Shown piece by piece: positions 8,582 to 18,443 of a stretch of 64,000 nucleotides of DNA. How positions within the stretch are numbered: the stretch's first letter is position 1; every line of letters begins with the position of its first letter. The DNA lies in assembly GCF_000092025.1 (NCBI RefSeq), contig NC_003062.2, forward strand, positions 556,001-620,000, given 5' to 3'. The position numbers and the translations under genes were made by a program. This DNA comes from Agrobacterium fabrum str. C58. Lineage in GTDB: Bacteria > Pseudomonadota > Alphaproteobacteria > Rhizobiales > Rhizobiaceae. The notes under the pieces are model-generated. The model was not told the origin of the DNA. It made no database searches and saw only the letters and a list, made by a program, of their open reading frames with translations.

Positions 8582-10669
8582 ATGGCGCAGCCACCAGTCA
8601 TCTCCTTGCCCAAGGTCAGTCCGAGCATGCGGGATATCGGTTTCGCATTGGGCATCATTTCGATCCTTTGCGTTCTGTTTCTGCCTATTCCGGTCATGCT
8701 GGTGGACATCGGTCTGGCGTTCTCGATTGCGCTTTCGGTCCTCATCCTCATGGTGGCGCTCTGGATCCAGCGCCCGCTGGACTTCTCGTCATTCCCGACC
8801 GTGCTGCTGATTGCCACAATGATCCGTCTGTCGCTGAACATTGCGACGACGCGTGTCATCCTTTCGCATGGTAACGAGGGGCCGACGGCGGCAGGTGGCG
8901 TGATCGCGGGTTTCTCCAGCCTCGTCATGTCCGGTGACTTCGTCATCGGTCTCATCGTCTTCCTGATCCTGATCACGGTCAACTTCATCGTCATCACCAA
9001 GGGTGCGACGCGTATCGCCGAAGTCGGCGCGCGCTTCACCCTAGACGCCATCCCCGGCAAGCAGATGTCGATCGATGCGGATCTGTCCGCCGGCATCATC
9101 GATGAAAAGGAAGCGCAGCGTCGCCGCCGGGAACTGGAAGAAGAAAGCTCTTTCTTCGGTTCGATGGACGGTGCCTCGAAATTCGTCCGCGGCGACGCGA
9201 TCGCCGGCCTCATCATCACCGCGATCAACGTTTTCGGCGGCATCATCATCGGTTATTTCCGCCACGGCATGCCGATCGGCGAAGCGGCCGATGTTTTCGT
9301 CAAGCTTTCGGTCGGTGATGGTATCGTCTCGCAGATCCCGGCCCTGATCGTATCGCTGGCGGCCGGCCTTCTGGTGTCGCGCGGTGGCACAGCCGGATCG
9401 ACGGATCAGGCCGTCATCAATCAGCTGAGCGGTTATCCCCGCGCTTTGATGGTCTCGGCCATGCTGATGGGTCTGCTCGCCGTCATTCCGGGCCTTCCCT
9501 TCGTGCCCTTCATTTTCCTCGGCGGCATCATGGCCTTTGGCAGCTGGTATATTCCGCGCCAGGCCGAAGCCGAAAGCGCGCTTCGCCGCCAGGAAGAGGA
9601 AAACAAGGTTCTCCAGACCACCGAGGCGGAAAAGGATTCCGTCAAGCAGGTGCTGAAGACCGCCGAGATCGAGCTCGCGCTCGGCAAGCAGGTTTCCACC
9701 CGCCTTCTCGGCGCGCATCAGGAACTGGCCTTCCGCGTCGGCAAGATGCGCAAGAAATTCGCCACGCAATATGGCTTTGTGGTGCCGGAGATCAAGGTCT
9801 CCGACGACATCATGATCCCGGAAAAGGCCTATCAGATCCGCGTCCACGGCACGACGATCGCGTCCAGCAACCTGCGCGTCGGCGATGTGCTGGTCGTGAC
9901 GGGGGCAGGGCGCAAGCCGAGCATCCCAGGTGATGAAATCCGCGAACCCGCTTTCGGCATGCCGGCCGTCTCGATCCTCGAGACCTTTACCGAGGATCTG
10001 AAGCGCGAAGGCTTCCACCCGATCGATAACGTCTCTGTCGTGCTGACGCATCTGAGCGAGGTTATCCGCAACAATCTGCCGCAGCTTCTGTCCTACAAGG
10101 ACGTCAAGATCCTCATCGACAGGCTTGATCCCGAATACAAGAAGCTGGCTGACGAGATTTGTTCGTCGCACATGTCCTATTCCGGCCTGCAGGCGGTGCT
10201 GAAGTTGCTGCTGGCCGAGCGCGTATCGATCCGCAACCTGCATCTCATTTTGGAAGCGGTGGCAGAACTCGCACCGCATGTGCGCAAGACCGAGCAGATC
10301 GTCGAACATGTCCGCGTTCGCATGTCGCAGCAGCTCTGCGGCGACCTTGCCGACAATGGCGTGCTGCGCGTCCTGCGACTCGGCAACAAGTGGGACATGG
10401 TCTTCCATCAGGCGCTGAAACGCGACCAGAAGGGCGAAATCGTCGAATTTGACATCGATCCGCGCCATCTCGAGGAGTTTTCCGAGCAGGCATCGAAAGT
10501 TATCCGTGAATTCATGGATCGCGGGCTGCCCTTTGTCCTTGTAACCTCGCCGGAAACGCGGTCCTATGTGCGCATGATTATCGAGCGACTCTTTGCGACC
10601 CTGCCGGTTCTTTCACATGTGGAACTGGCCAAGGGTCTCGAGATCAAGATTCTGGGCGCCATTTCATGA
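8582..10669 (+). CDS. flhA: Flagellar export gate protein FlhA
   Basis: 695 aa from the ATG at 8582 ([11 protein letters not shown]), preceded by AGAGACAGGAC. The frame is open from 8498, but the upstream 28 codons look non-coding in character. FlhA is the large export-gate component: eight membrane segments in the first ~330 residues, then a cytoplasmic domain that docks chaperone-substrate complexes. The conserved FHIPEP-type block is seen in [32 protein letters not shown] and [10 protein letters not shown]. The cytoplasmic half includes [12 protein letters not shown] and [19 protein letters not shown]. Its last four bases overlap the fliR start. Confidence 0.95.
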   Translation: MAQPPVISLPKVSPSMRDIGFALGIISILCVLFLPIPVMLVDIGLAFSIALSVLILMVALWIQRPLDFSSFPTVLLIATMIRLSLNIATTRVILSHGNEGPTAAGGVIAGFSSLVMSGDFVIGLIVFLILITVNFIVITKGATRIAEVGARFTLDAIPGKQMSIDADLSAGIIDEKEAQRRRRELEEESSFFGSMDGASKFVRGDAIAGLIITAINVFGGIIIGYFRHGMPIGEAADVFVKLSVGDGIVSQIPALIVSLAAGLLVSRGGTAGSTDQAVINQLSGYPRALMVSAMLMGLLAVIPGLPFVPFIFLGGIMAFGSWYIPRQAEAESALRRQEEENKVLQTTEAEKDSVKQVLKTAEIELALGKQVSTRLLGAHQELAFRVGKMRKKFATQYGFVVPEIKVSDDIMIPEKAYQIRVHGTTIASSNLRVGDVLVVTGAGRKPSIPGDEIREPAFGMPAVSILETFTEDLKREGFHPIDNVSVVLTHLSEVIRNNLPQLLSYKDVKILIDRLDPEYKKLADEICSSHMSYSGLQAVLKLLLAERVSIRNLHLILEAVAELAPHVRKTEQIVEHVRVRMSQQLCGDLADNGVLRVLRLGNKWDMVFHQALKRDQKGEIVEFDIDPRHLEEFSEQASKVIREFMDRGLPFVLVTSPETRSYVRMIIERLFATLPVLSHVELAKGLEIKILGAIS

Positions 10670-11421
10670 TAACCGACCCGCAGGGAACAATCATTGCATT
10701 GTTCCTTGCCATCTGCCGCATAGGCGCCTGCTTCATGACCATGCCGGGCTTTTCAAGTTCGCGCATCTCGCCGCAGATTCGCATGCTTCTCTGTGTAGCG
10801 GTATCCATGGCGCTTCTGCCCGTCCTGTGGGACACCATCTACCCAAAGGTTTCCGGTGCGAGCCAGGGCGCGGTCGTTGGCCTCATCTTCTCCGAGGTTC
10901 TCATCGGCGCAATGTATGGGCTGATCGCCCGTTTCTATACGCTCGGTTTCCAGTTCACCGGTGCGCTCATCGGCGCTTCCATCGGCCTCAGTGCGCCCGG
11001 CGGTGCCGATCCCATCGAAGACGTGCAGGAAAACCAGATCGCCAATTTCATCACCTTCGGTGGCCTGCTGGTGCTGTTCATGATGGATTTCCACCACATC
11101 GTCCTGAAGGCGCTGGTCGATTCCTATAGCGCCACACCGGTCGGTGCGCTCATCAGCGGACAGAAGATGCTGATCACGCTGACGGATACGCTCAGGGCGT
11201 CCTTTTCGATCATGCTGCGGCTGGCGAGCCCCTTTGTTATTTACGGCCTGATGTTCAACGTCGCGGTCGGTCTCATCAACAAGCTGGCGCCGCAAATCCC
11301 GGTCTTCTTCATATCGACACCCTTCGTTCTGGCGGGTGGTCTTTTCATGCTTTATTTGTCGGTCGCGGCCCTCATCCGGCAATTCGTGGATGGGTTCGGC
11401 CCGGTCTTTATCGGCTTTTGA
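10666..11421 (+). CDS. fliR: Flagellar export gate protein FliR
   Basis: 251 aa. FliR is a membrane protein that packs with FliP and FliQ to form the export channel. Several hydrophobic helices are visible ([54 protein letters not shown], and others). The FliR-typical segment [15 protein letters not shown] and a late [12 protein letters not shown] are present. Start and stop overlap flhA as ATGA, so the two are coupled. Confidence 0.94.
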   Translation: MITDPQGTIIALFLAICRIGACFMTMPGFSSSRISPQIRMLLCVAVSMALLPVLWDTIYPKVSGASQGAVVGLIFSEVLIGAMYGLIARFYTLGFQFTGALIGASIGLSAPGGADPIEDVQENQIANFITFGGLLVLFMMDFHHIVLKALVDSYSATPVGALISGQKMLITLTDTLRASFSIMLRLASPFVIYGLMFNVAVGLINKLAPQIPVFFISTPFVLAGGLFMLYLSVAALIRQFVDGFGPVFIGF

Positions 11422-11436
11422 TCGGGAGGAAACGCC

Positions 11437-11856
11437 ATGGCTTCGGACAAGCGCTCGGAAAAGCTCAAGCGTCTGGTAACGGTCCAGCGGCATATGGAAA
11501 AAATGGCCGAGGTGGAACTGGCCGATACCACTCGCGTGCGCAGCGAAGTGGCGCAATCCATGGAGAGCACGTTTGAGGCCATGAGTTCCATGGAACCGGT
11601 GCATCAGACCTTCTCCAAGCATTATTCGGACCGCTACAGCCGCCTGGTCGTCCAGGACCGCCAGCTCGAAGGCGTTCAGCAGTTTCAGGAAAACAAGGTT
11701 CTGAAGGAAAAGACCAAGGCTGACAGGCTGGAGGACAGGATGCATATTGCCCGCGATCTCGAGGATCGCGAGGCGGGTGATAATGCAATCTACGATTTGT
11801 TAGAAATTACGAATGTTTCCCACACACCAGCCTCCAGCAAGGTTGGCGATCCATAG
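11437..11856 (+). CDS. Small coiled-coil protein of the flagellar cluster (FliJ-like shape)
   Basis: 139 aa, no recognised domain. The protein is highly charged and predicted helical from residue 3 to about 120 (SEKLKRLVTVQRHMEKMAEV, then LEGVQQFQENKVLKEKTKAD), which resembles the long hairpin coiled coil of FliJ-type chaperones or escorts. The last ~20 residues are less helical. GGGAGG precedes the start, 15 bases after fliR. It sits in the flagellar operon, so an export or assembly role is likely. FliJ identity is a guess, because rhizobia usually carry fliJ next to fliI. Confidence 0.55.
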   Translation: MASDKRSEKLKRLVTVQRHMEKMAEVELADTTRVRSEVAQSMESTFEAMSSMEPVHQTFSKHYSDRYSRLVVQDRQLEGVQQFQENKVLKEKTKADRLEDRMHIARDLEDREAGDNAIYDLLEITNVSHTPASSKVGDP

Positions 11857-11968
11857 TCTTCCCGTTGTTGCATCGCGGGCGTCTGAAATACACCGTTCGC
11901 GATGCTTCTTGATTGAGTGAACGCGTCGGCTTTCCTCCGGCACGTTCGTCAGCTCGGGAGTTCGGGAC

Positions 11969-12526
11969 GTGGCGATATCGGTTATAAGCGATCTGGTGAT
12001 GGATGTGGTTCGTGCGGCGGACCCGCAGGAAGTGCAGGTTGCCCAGGAAAAACTGAAGGCAAACAAGGCGGCTTTTGCCGCAACCAGTCTGGCCGATGCC
12101 GGCAAGGGCTTTGGTGCTGCCGTCGATATGCTTGACGGTGCCTCCTCGAAGGCCGGCCTTGGCGATACCAATATTCGCTCGGCACGCACCGAGATTCCCG
12201 AAACATATCGCAAATATGAAGCCTCGGTTCTCCAGACCTTCGTTGCCAACATGCTGCCGAAAGACAGCGAGGAAGTTTACGGCAAGGGTAATGCCGGCGA
12301 AATCTGGAAGAGCATGATGGCGGAACAGTTTGCCGACACTATTTCCAGAAATGGCGGCGTCGGCATTGCGGAGCAGGCTTACAAGGATGCGCTGCGGAAA
12401 GCCGAAAGCAAAGGCATTACCGACGTGTCGATGAATGACAAAGACCACAATGCTGCAATTCGGATGGTGGCGGAGTTCGAGCGGCAGGTCCTCGGCGTTT
12501 CCAATGATAAAACGGACGAGGCTTGA
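11969..12526 (+). CDS. flgJ: FlgJ-type rod-binding protein (no muramidase domain)
   Basis: 185 aa, starting at GTG (11969) with GGGAG eight bases upstream. Residues about 75-130 match the rod-binding domain found at the N-terminus of enteric FlgJ: YRKYEASVLQTFVANMLPK, GNAGEIWKSMMAEQFADTIS, RNGGVGIAEQ (with the real order TYRKYEASV). There is no glucosaminidase domain after it. The protein would cap or chaperone rod assembly in the periplasm. The wall-cutting activity appears to be supplied by the separate transglycosylase at 1300-1878. A 112-base gap precedes the gene, so it may have its own promoter together with the next two genes. Confidence 0.75.
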   Translation: MAISVISDLVMDVVRAADPQEVQVAQEKLKANKAAFAATSLADAGKGFGAAVDMLDGASSKAGLGDTNIRSARTEIPETYRKYEASVLQTFVANMLPKDSEEVYGKGNAGEIWKSMMAEQFADTISRNGGVGIAEQAYKDALRKAESKGITDVSMNDKDHNAAIRMVAEFERQVLGVSNDKTDEA

Positions 12527-12555
12527 GAATGAAAAACCTTAACGAGGAGACAAGC

Positions 12556-12924
12556 ATGGACCTTATGTCGAACGACCACCGTATCCAATCCGTTCTCGGC
12601 CGCCTCGAGATGATCATCGACAATGAGAACGACAATATCGGTAAGGACCCGCAGTTCGACTTCAAGGTCTCCAATGCCCATAAGAGCCGTTGCCTTTATG
12701 AACTGACGATGCTGGTCCGCGATACACCGCACGAAGATATCGCCGCCGGTTACATGGAGCAGGTGAAGGGCATCAAGTCCAAGCTCGCCACCAATGCCAC
12801 CCGCGTCGAGGCGCATCTGAACGCGGTTCGCGCTGTCGCGGATCTGCTCAAGAACGCTATTCAGGAAGCCGATACGGACGGCACCTATTCCCAGGAACAA
12901 TTCCTTTACGGCGCAGCCTCCTGA
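12556..12924 (+). CDS. Small helical protein, possible FlgN-type chaperone
   Basis: 122 aa from the ATG at 12556, chosen for GAGGAGA at 12544-12550; an ATG at 12529 is also in frame. The protein looks all-helical (HRIQSVLGRLEMIIDNENDN, NAHKSRCLYELTMLVR, VEAHLNAVRAVADLLKNAIQ). Its size, fold and position after flgJ are compatible with FlgN, the chaperone of FlgK and FlgL, but no diagnostic motif was recognised. The stop overlaps the next start (TGATG), so the two are coupled. Treat the function as unknown. Confidence 0.5.
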   Translation: MDLMSNDHRIQSVLGRLEMIIDNENDNIGKDPQFDFKVSNAHKSRCLYELTMLVRDTPHEDIAAGYMEQVKGIKSKLATNATRVEAHLNAVRAVADLLKNAIQEADTDGTYSQEQFLYGAAS

Positions 12925-13457
12925 TGTTGAAGCTTCTTCTCACCGGCGTCTGGGTTTGCGCCGTCACGCTCGGCGCGGTGTATTTCTCCGTCCAGATGGC
13001 GACGGCGCCGGCGCCGGATGAGGCGGGGGCAAAAAAGGCTGATCTGCAACTGGTCAAGGGCGAAAGCATCACGATCCCCGTCATCAATGATGGTGGAGTG
13101 AACGGCTATTTCCTCAGCCGGATTTCGCTGCGCGTCGACAAGGCCAAGATGGCGAAGATCGAACTGCCGGCAACACAGCTGATGACCGATGAACTGTTCA
13201 CGCTTCTGGCGGGTTCTTCCATGGTCAACATTGCCAATATCTCCACCTTCGATCCCGAAGCCTTCAAGCAGCGCATCCGCGAAGGGTTGAACAAGAGGCT
13301 CGATGACGAGGTCGTCGAGGACGTGCTGATCGAGCAGCTCGATTACCTGTCGAAAGCCGACATCCGCGAGCAGAAGGGCAATGGTTCGCCCCACTCTGTC
13401 AAACTCGTCGAGGGCGAGAAAGCCGAAGCAGGAGAGGCTGCGGCACCCAGCCACTGA
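12924..13457 (+). CDS. FliL-like single-pass inner-membrane protein
   Basis: 177 aa. One N-terminal membrane helix (residues 2-25, LLLTGVWVCAVTLGAVYFSV) is followed by a periplasmic domain. The layout YFLSRISLRVDKAK, DELFTLLAGSSMVNI, FKQRIREGLNKRLDDEVVED and VLIEQLDYL follows the order of FliL-family elements (strand pair, short helices, then the closing strand). FliL proteins surround the stator and affect torque. The gene starts one base inside the preceding stop and ends the flagellar run. The FliL relation is a visual judgement, and a separate true fliL is expected elsewhere in the cluster. Confidence 0.5.
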   Translation: MLKLLLTGVWVCAVTLGAVYFSVQMATAPAPDEAGAKKADLQLVKGESITIPVINDGGVNGYFLSRISLRVDKAKMAKIELPATQLMTDELFTLLAGSSMVNIANISTFDPEAFKQRIREGLNKRLDDEVVEDVLIEQLDYLSKADIREQKGNGSPHSVKLVEGEKAEAGEAAAPSH

Positions 13458-13640
13458 CGGAGAGGGAGCGGCGGCGAAACGGCACGCTCTGGTTAATCAT
13501 CTCTTGCTCCATTCACGAGCATTCGAGAGATTGCTTTCAAGTTAAATTCAACCTGCACCTGTATAACAAACTCATGAACCACCGCCCCGCAGGCCATCCG
13601 CCGGGCCGGTGGCGATCGGTTTGGCATTTGGGGGTCGGCA

Positions 13641-14315
13641 ATGAATTTCGCGTCAGGTGTTACGCGCCGGGGATTGCAACGGAATATCCACGGGCTGCGC
13701 GTCTGTGATCTCGACTGGAATGGCGCGCTGGAACTGGTCAGCGGCAAGGCTTCGGCCTGTGAAGGGCACACGATGCTCTCCTTCCTGACCATCGAGAAGA
13801 CAAAGTTGTCACTCAAGGATAATGCCTATCGGCAAATTCTGGAAAGCTGCCTGCTTCTGCCGCAGGGCAAGGGCATGAAAGCCGCCGCGCGGGCCGAACA
13901 TGGCGAGCCTCTGCCCGCCACCATCGATGGCGTTGCCTTCACCATGGCGCTTCTGACCTACATGGCTGTGCCGAAACGCATCGGCGTGGCGGGCGACGAT
14001 GCGGCGCAGATCGGTGAAGTGCTTGCCCGGCTGCGTGCCCATGCGCCATGGCACGACTTCGTCATGCTGAACCGGGACGCGGCCGGCGTGAAGGTGGATG
14101 TGCTCCTGGCAGGAATGCTCAAGGAAAATCAGGAGACATGGCTGCACCGCAGCGTCAGCCGTGAGGATGCGCGTGTCACCATTGCAGTCGGGCCCCTGTT
14201 CAAGGTCCTGTCCTCAGAAGTGGCGGGTATGCCGGACATTTTCCGCAAGCTGCATATGAGCTGGCTCTACAGCCTTTGTGCCGAACCCTGGCACATCGCG
14301 CTCGGCAAGAGCTGA
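13641..14315 (+). CDS. WecG/TagA/CpsF-family glycosyltransferase, degenerate
   Basis: 224 aa. Members of this family move a sugar from a nucleotide donor to an undecaprenyl-linked acceptor in surface-polysaccharide assembly. The overall layout is present: an N-terminal Rossmann-like half, LPQGKGMKAAARAEHGEPLP where the family has LPDG, ENQETW where it has KQE, and a closing FRKLHMSWLYSLCAEPW where it has LEWLYRL-EP. Several key positions are changed: the catalytic Asp of the PDG motif is Gln, the RAP triplet is GMP, and the E of EW is S. It may have lost or altered catalysis. A 183-base gap separates it from the flagellar genes; the chain-length protein follows. Confidence 0.65.
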   Translation: MNFASGVTRRGLQRNIHGLRVCDLDWNGALELVSGKASACEGHTMLSFLTIEKTKLSLKDNAYRQILESCLLLPQGKGMKAAARAEHGEPLPATIDGVAFTMALLTYMAVPKRIGVAGDDAAQIGEVLARLRAHAPWHDFVMLNRDAAGVKVDVLLAGMLKENQETWLHRSVSREDARVTIAVGPLFKVLSSEVAGMPDIFRKLHMSWLYSLCAEPWHIALGKS

Positions 14316-14442
14316 TATCAAGGGCCGATATCATGCCTTGAAGCGGCGTGTTAACCATTTGTTTGCCACGATCCTTTAACCTCTCGTAAGGTTTTGACAG
14401 TCGCCCGTTGCGGGCGGCACCGATGGCGGCAGACGGCTTCAG

Positions 14443-16206
14443 ATGGTTGATGACAATCCGGATATGATCGCGATCCGCCCCGAGGGGGATGATGTCTCTG
14501 CGCCCGTGTCGCAGTGGCGCAGGCATTGTCTGCGGTTGCTGACGGCAGGCTGCGTCGCGGCGGCAACGTTCGCCGGCGCTGCTATTCCGCTGCTGCTCAT
14601 CGATTCCGGTTTTCGCGGTTATGTGTCGCAGGCCCGGATCGAGGTTACCCAGACTGGATACGACGCCCCGGATGCGTCCCGTTTTCTGGCAATGGCGCGG
14701 CGGACCCTGCTTTCGCCCTCCGGGCTTGAGCGGGTAACCGCCGATCTGAAGCTGAAACCCGCCGATATGATCGGCGTTCGTAATCAGGGCGAGCTTGGCC
14801 TGCTTGTTGATCTCCTGACGGGTGCGCATGCGCGCGTGGTCTCCCCGCGTGAGGCGCTGAATGGCGCCGTGGGCGAAGCGATCCGGCTGGAACTGACCCC
14901 CGATGAAAATATGCTTGTTGTGACCGCCAAGGCTGCGACGCCTGACATGGCTATGCGGCTGACGGATTATCTTTCGATGCGCGTGATGGCGGATGGCAAG
15001 GCCGGTACCATGACACCGGCGATGCGAGAGATGGAAAGAGCACGGAAAAAGCTGGACGAGGCGGAAGCGGCTCTAAACGGTTTCCAGATGCGCCATGGCG
15101 ACGCCGTCATGACCGAGGCGCAGCAGCTCGAACAGCAATTGCGTGACGTCAACGACAGTCTGGCGCGCGCCACCCGGCAACAGCAATCCCTCCAGGCCGA
15201 TCTGGCGTCAGCTTTGGCCCTGAAGCCGAATGACGTGTATTCCAAACCGCTGCCAGCTGGCGCGGCGTTTTCGGCACTTGAGGATGTCAGGCAAAAACAG
15301 GCGAGTGCCAGCATGGCGCTTGCCGGTGTTTCCGTGGATTACGGCCCGAAACACCCCCGCCGCATCGCCGCCCAGAACGCCGTTGATGCCGCGCAGGCAC
15401 TTGCCGCCCCGGCACTGCGCCAGTTGCTCGACGGGCTGCGGGCGGATGAAAAGCGCCTCAATCAGGAGATCGCCACCGCCACGGGCGAGCAGAAGGCATA
15501 TCTCGACCGCCTGAATGCCCTCGGCGTCGCGCCCGGTGAATTCTCGAGATTGCAGAGTGAGCTGGAAACGGCGCGAAATACCTATCTGGAGGCAAGCGAA
15601 CGCCGCGACCTGACCGCCTCGGCAACGCCTGCCCTCGAAACCCGCCTGGCGAAGAAGGCCGCACCGGGCGAATTGTCCCGCGACCTGACCCAGGCCGCCA
15701 TGCTGGCGGGCGGCGGCGCGTTGCTCGGCCTGCTGGGCAGCCTTTATCTGCTCAGCTATCGCCGTCATGACGAGGAGGAGGAGGCTGTTTCGGCCGCCGA
15801 AACCGGCAAGGAACCGGCACCCTCCGTCGCAGCGCCACAATTTTCCGAATTCGAACAGATCGAACCGGCCGTATTTGACGACCTGCAGCCTGTCGCTGCG
15901 GAAACGACTGTCGAGGCGGAGGAGGACAGCTTCGCCGACTATTACGGCGGAGCCGCCAATGATGCCGACGATATGCCGCTGGACGAACGCGTGCGGCAGG
16001 TGCTGATGGGCAATCGCACCGTCAGAACGGTCGACCCCGCATCATCAGGGCTGCCGCCGCTGCTGGCCGAAGCCCTTGCGGGACGCTTCGATCATGCGCA
16101 GGCCGAAGCCGAGGAGCTGATGGAATTGCGACGGGAATTGGCGTTCCTGAGAGAGCGTCTCGCCGATTACGCGGATCACCGGGAAGACTACCGCAAAACA
16201 GCCTGA
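14443..16206 (+). CDS. Wzz/GumC-like polysaccharide chain-length protein
   Basis: 587 aa. The protein has two membrane helices, about residues 30-52 ([20 protein letters not shown]) and 418-440 ([20 protein letters not shown]), flanking a large periplasmic domain rich in coiled coil ([40 protein letters not shown]). This is the architecture of GumC/ExoP/Wzz polysaccharide co-polymerases that set chain length and couple to export. The C-terminal ~145 residues are acidic and low in complexity, and no tyrosine-kinase ATP motif is present. It follows the degenerate glycosyltransferase by 127 bases, so a small surface-polysaccharide function is likely. The polymer is unknown. Confidence 0.72.
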   Translation: MVDDNPDMIAIRPEGDDVSAPVSQWRRHCLRLLTAGCVAAATFAGAAIPLLLIDSGFRGYVSQARIEVTQTGYDAPDASRFLAMARRTLLSPSGLERVTADLKLKPADMIGVRNQGELGLLVDLLTGAHARVVSPREALNGAVGEAIRLELTPDENMLVVTAKAATPDMAMRLTDYLSMRVMADGKAGTMTPAMREMERARKKLDEAEAALNGFQMRHGDAVMTEAQQLEQQLRDVNDSLARATRQQQSLQADLASALALKPNDVYSKPLPAGAAFSALEDVRQKQASASMALAGVSVDYGPKHPRRIAAQNAVDAAQALAAPALRQLLDGLRADEKRLNQEIATATGEQKAYLDRLNALGVAPGEFSRLQSELETARNTYLEASERRDLTASATPALETRLAKKAAPGELSRDLTQAAMLAGGGALLGLLGSLYLLSYRRHDEEEEAVSAAETGKEPAPSVAAPQFSEFEQIEPAVFDDLQPVAAETTVEAEEDSFADYYGGAANDADDMPLDERVRQVLMGNRTVRTVDPASSGLPPLLAEALAGRFDHAQAEAEELMELRRELAFLRERLADYADHREDYRKTA

Positions 16207-16283
16207 AAACGCCGCATTTTAGCTTGCATTCCTGCCAAGAGGGCACCATACGGAGCCTACGTAACCCAGCAGGAGCAGGACGC

Positions 16284-17183
16284 ATGGCAGTTGTGATTGA
16301 CGGGAAGGCGAAGGCGGCTTCGGTAACGGAGGCGGTCCGCAAATCGGCAGAAGCGCTCGAGGCGGAGAAGGGCGTGAAGCCCGGCCTCGCGGTTGTCATC
16401 GTCGGAAATGATCCGGCCAGCCACGCTTACGTGAACTCCAAGAGCAAGATGGCGAAGCAATGCGGTTTCAACTCCATCCAGCACACGCTGCCGGAAGAAA
16501 CGACGCAGGCGGCACTCTTGAAGCTGGTCGGCGAACTGAACACCGATGCGTCCATCCACGGCATTCTGGTACAACTGCCCCTGCCGAAACATTTCAATTC
16601 GGATGAGATCATCCAGTCGATCCTGCCCGAGAAGGATGTCGATGGCCTCAGCGTCCTGAATGCCGGCAAGCTCGCTACCGGCGATCTCGCCACCGGTCTC
16701 ATTTCCTGCACGCCAGCTGGCGCCATGCTGCTTGTGCGTGGCATTCACGGTGATGACCTTTCCGGCCTCAACGCCGTTGTCATCGGCCGCTCGAACCTGT
16801 TCGGCAAGCCCATGGGCCAGCTCCTGCTGAACGCCAACGCCACGGTGACCATGGCGCATTCGCGCACCAAAGATCTTGTCACCGTCTGCAAGACGGCCGA
16901 TATTCTCGTGGCTGCGGTCGGGCGCGCGGCGATGGTGAAGGGCGACTGGGTAAAGCCCGGCGCAACCGTCATCGATGTCGGCATCAACCGCATTGCCGCA
17001 CCGGAAAAGGGCGAAGGCAAATCGAAACTGGTGGGCGATGTCGCCTTTGACGAGGCAAGCGCTGTTGCCGCCGCCATCACGCCGGTGCCTGGCGGTGTCG
17101 GCCCGATGACGATCGCCATGCTGATGGCCAACACCGTCATCGCTGCCCATCGTGCGCTCGGCAAGACCGCGCCGAAGTTCTGA
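16284..17183 (+). CDS. folD: FolD, methylenetetrahydrofolate dehydrogenase/cyclohydrolase
   Basis: 299 aa from the ATG at 16284, with AGGAGCAGGA just upstream. FolD interconverts 5,10-methylene- and 10-formyl-tetrahydrofolate using NADP. Diagnostic blocks are [20 protein letters not shown] with the catalytic Lys, [48 protein letters not shown] for the nucleotide site, and [16 protein letters not shown]. Length is normal. It stands alone between the polysaccharide pair and the convergent aglR. Confidence 0.97.
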   Translation: MAVVIDGKAKAASVTEAVRKSAEALEAEKGVKPGLAVVIVGNDPASHAYVNSKSKMAKQCGFNSIQHTLPEETTQAALLKLVGELNTDASIHGILVQLPLPKHFNSDEIIQSILPEKDVDGLSVLNAGKLATGDLATGLISCTPAGAMLLVRGIHGDDLSGLNAVVIGRSNLFGKPMGQLLLNANATVTMAHSRTKDLVTVCKTADILVAAVGRAAMVKGDWVKPGATVIDVGINRIAAPEKGEGKSKLVGDVAFDEASAVAAAITPVPGGVGPMTIAMLMANTVIAAHRALGKTAPKF

Positions 17184-17200
17184 TTGAATTGACCGGCCGG

Positions 17201-18226
17201 CTACGCCTTCGGAGCCGGCCCCGTCGAAGCGCGCACCACGAGTTCCGCCTTCCAGAGTTCCTGATGCGGTTCCGTCTGGTTGAGCTTGATGCGATTGATC
17301 AGGCGCTGACCCACGCGCACCCCGGCTGCCCTCAGCGACGAGCGTGTGGTGGTCAGCGGCACCGAAAAATTATCGGGCTTCAAAAGCGGCAGCACGTCGT
17401 CATGGGCGATCAGCGAAATATCCCTGCCGGGCTTTAACCCCCGCTGATTGAGCGAACGGATTGCCCCGAGCGCCAGCGCCGTACTGGCGCAGAGAATGGC
17501 GGTCGGTTTTTCCGGGCGTGACAGCAGCGCCTCCATGCCGAGATAACCTTCTTCATCCGTCATGCTGCTATGCCGTTTATTATCCGGGTGCAGGGAAAGC
17601 CCATTGGCCGCCAGCGCCTTTTCCACCCCGAGACAGCGCCGGTAGGTGAAATCATAACCTTCCGGGCCATTCAGTAGTCCGATGCGCGTATGGCCAAGCT
17701 GCAGGAGAAGCTGGGTCGCATCGTGAAAGGCGCCTTCATTGTCCACGTCGAGATAGGGATAATCCTCCTCCACGCCGACGGAGCGGCCATGCACGAGGAA
17801 GGGCAGCGAGAGCGACTGCATCATGGCGATGCGGGGGTCGTTATTTTTCATGTAGGCGAGATAGATGCCGTCGACGCTGCCGCTCGCCGCCAGACCCCGG
17901 AGCGCGTCCCGCTCATTTTCGGGTTCGGTCGGCATGATGACGAGATGAAAGCCGCTGCGCGAGGCTTCCTCGCCGAGACCGCTCAGAAACTCACCGAAAT
18001 GCACGTCGGAGCGGTGGTGCTCGCCGATGGGCATGACAAGACCGATGGAACCGACCTTGCCCGTTGCCAGCCGCTGCGCCGCTGCGTTCGGGCGATAACC
18101 GGTCTTTTCGGCCGCTTCCATGACGCGGCGGCGGGTTTCCGCGCTGACCTCGGGATAGCCATTGAGCGCCCGGCTGATGGTCGTCTGCGAAATCCCCAGC
18201 AGTTGCGACAACTGTTTCAGGTTCAT
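17201..18226 (-). CDS. aglR: LacI-family repressor of alpha-glucoside use (AglR)
   Basis: 341 aa from the ATG at 18226; further in-frame ATGs lie at 18235 and 18244. I prefer 18226 because GGAGGAA sits 9-11 bases upstream and the helix-turn-helix opens immediately. Residues 1-50 are a LacI-type DNA-binding head (MNLKQLSQLLGISQTTISRA, then LNGYPEVS) with the hinge helix at RPNAAAQRLATG. The rest is a periplasmic-binding-protein-like sugar-sensing domain (SIGLVMPIGEHHRSD, ILCASTALALGAIRSL, ISLIAHDD). It is divergent from aglE, and two AAAGCGCTTT palindromes lie between them. It should repress agl until an alpha-glucoside or a derived sugar binds. Confidence 0.9.
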   Translation of the reverse strand: MNLKQLSQLLGISQTTISRALNGYPEVSAETRRRVMEAAEKTGYRPNAAAQRLATGKVGSIGLVMPIGEHHRSDVHFGEFLSGLGEEASRSGFHLVIMPTEPENERDALRGLAASGSVDGIYLAYMKNNDPRIAMMQSLSLPFLVHGRSVGVEEDYPYLDVDNEGAFHDATQLLLQLGHTRIGLLNGPEGYDFTYRRCLGVEKALAANGLSLHPDNKRHSSMTDEEGYLGMEALLSRPEKPTAILCASTALALGAIRSLNQRGLKPGRDISLIAHDDVLPLLKPDNFSVPLTTTRSSLRAAGVRVGQRLINRIKLNQTEPHQELWKAELVVRASTGPAPKA

Positions 18227-18287
18227 GTCTGTCATTTCCTCCATGCGCGCGCTCAGGAAAAGGCTAAAAGCCACTCCTCACATTCCC

Positions 18288-18297
18288 AAAGCGCTTT
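18288..18297. promoter_or_regulatory. AglR operator O1
   Basis: Perfect 10-bp palindrome AAAGCGCTTT, 62 bases upstream of aglR. The central GCGC flanked by A/T runs is the usual LacI-family operator form. Its place suggests autoregulation of aglR. The centre lies 157 bp from the centre of the second site, close to 15 helical turns. Confidence 0.75.
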
Positions 18298-18405
18298 AGA
18301 TTTTTACCAGTCCCATCCGCTTTTCTCAATCGAAAATGATAGCCGCCTTTCGAAATAAATACGACTTTTACCGCAGCGCCACAGCGTTTCTGCCAAAAGA
18401 GCCTC

Positions 18406-18437
18406 TTGACTCCATCTCGAAGACAATGAGATGAATA
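18406..18437 (+). promoter_or_regulatory. Candidate aglE promoter
   Basis: TTGACT at 18406-18411 fits a -35 element. A weak -10 candidate lies about 18430-18437 (GATGAATA). The second AAAGCGCTTT operator begins eight bases later, so bound AglR would cover the transcription start. The -10 match is poor. Confidence 0.4.
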
Positions 18438-18443
18438 GGTAGC

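Noticed and set aside
9041..10468. 475-codon open frame on the - strand opposite flhA
   Set aside because: Shadow of flhA, composition rich in His, Asp and Arg as expected from the complementary strand.
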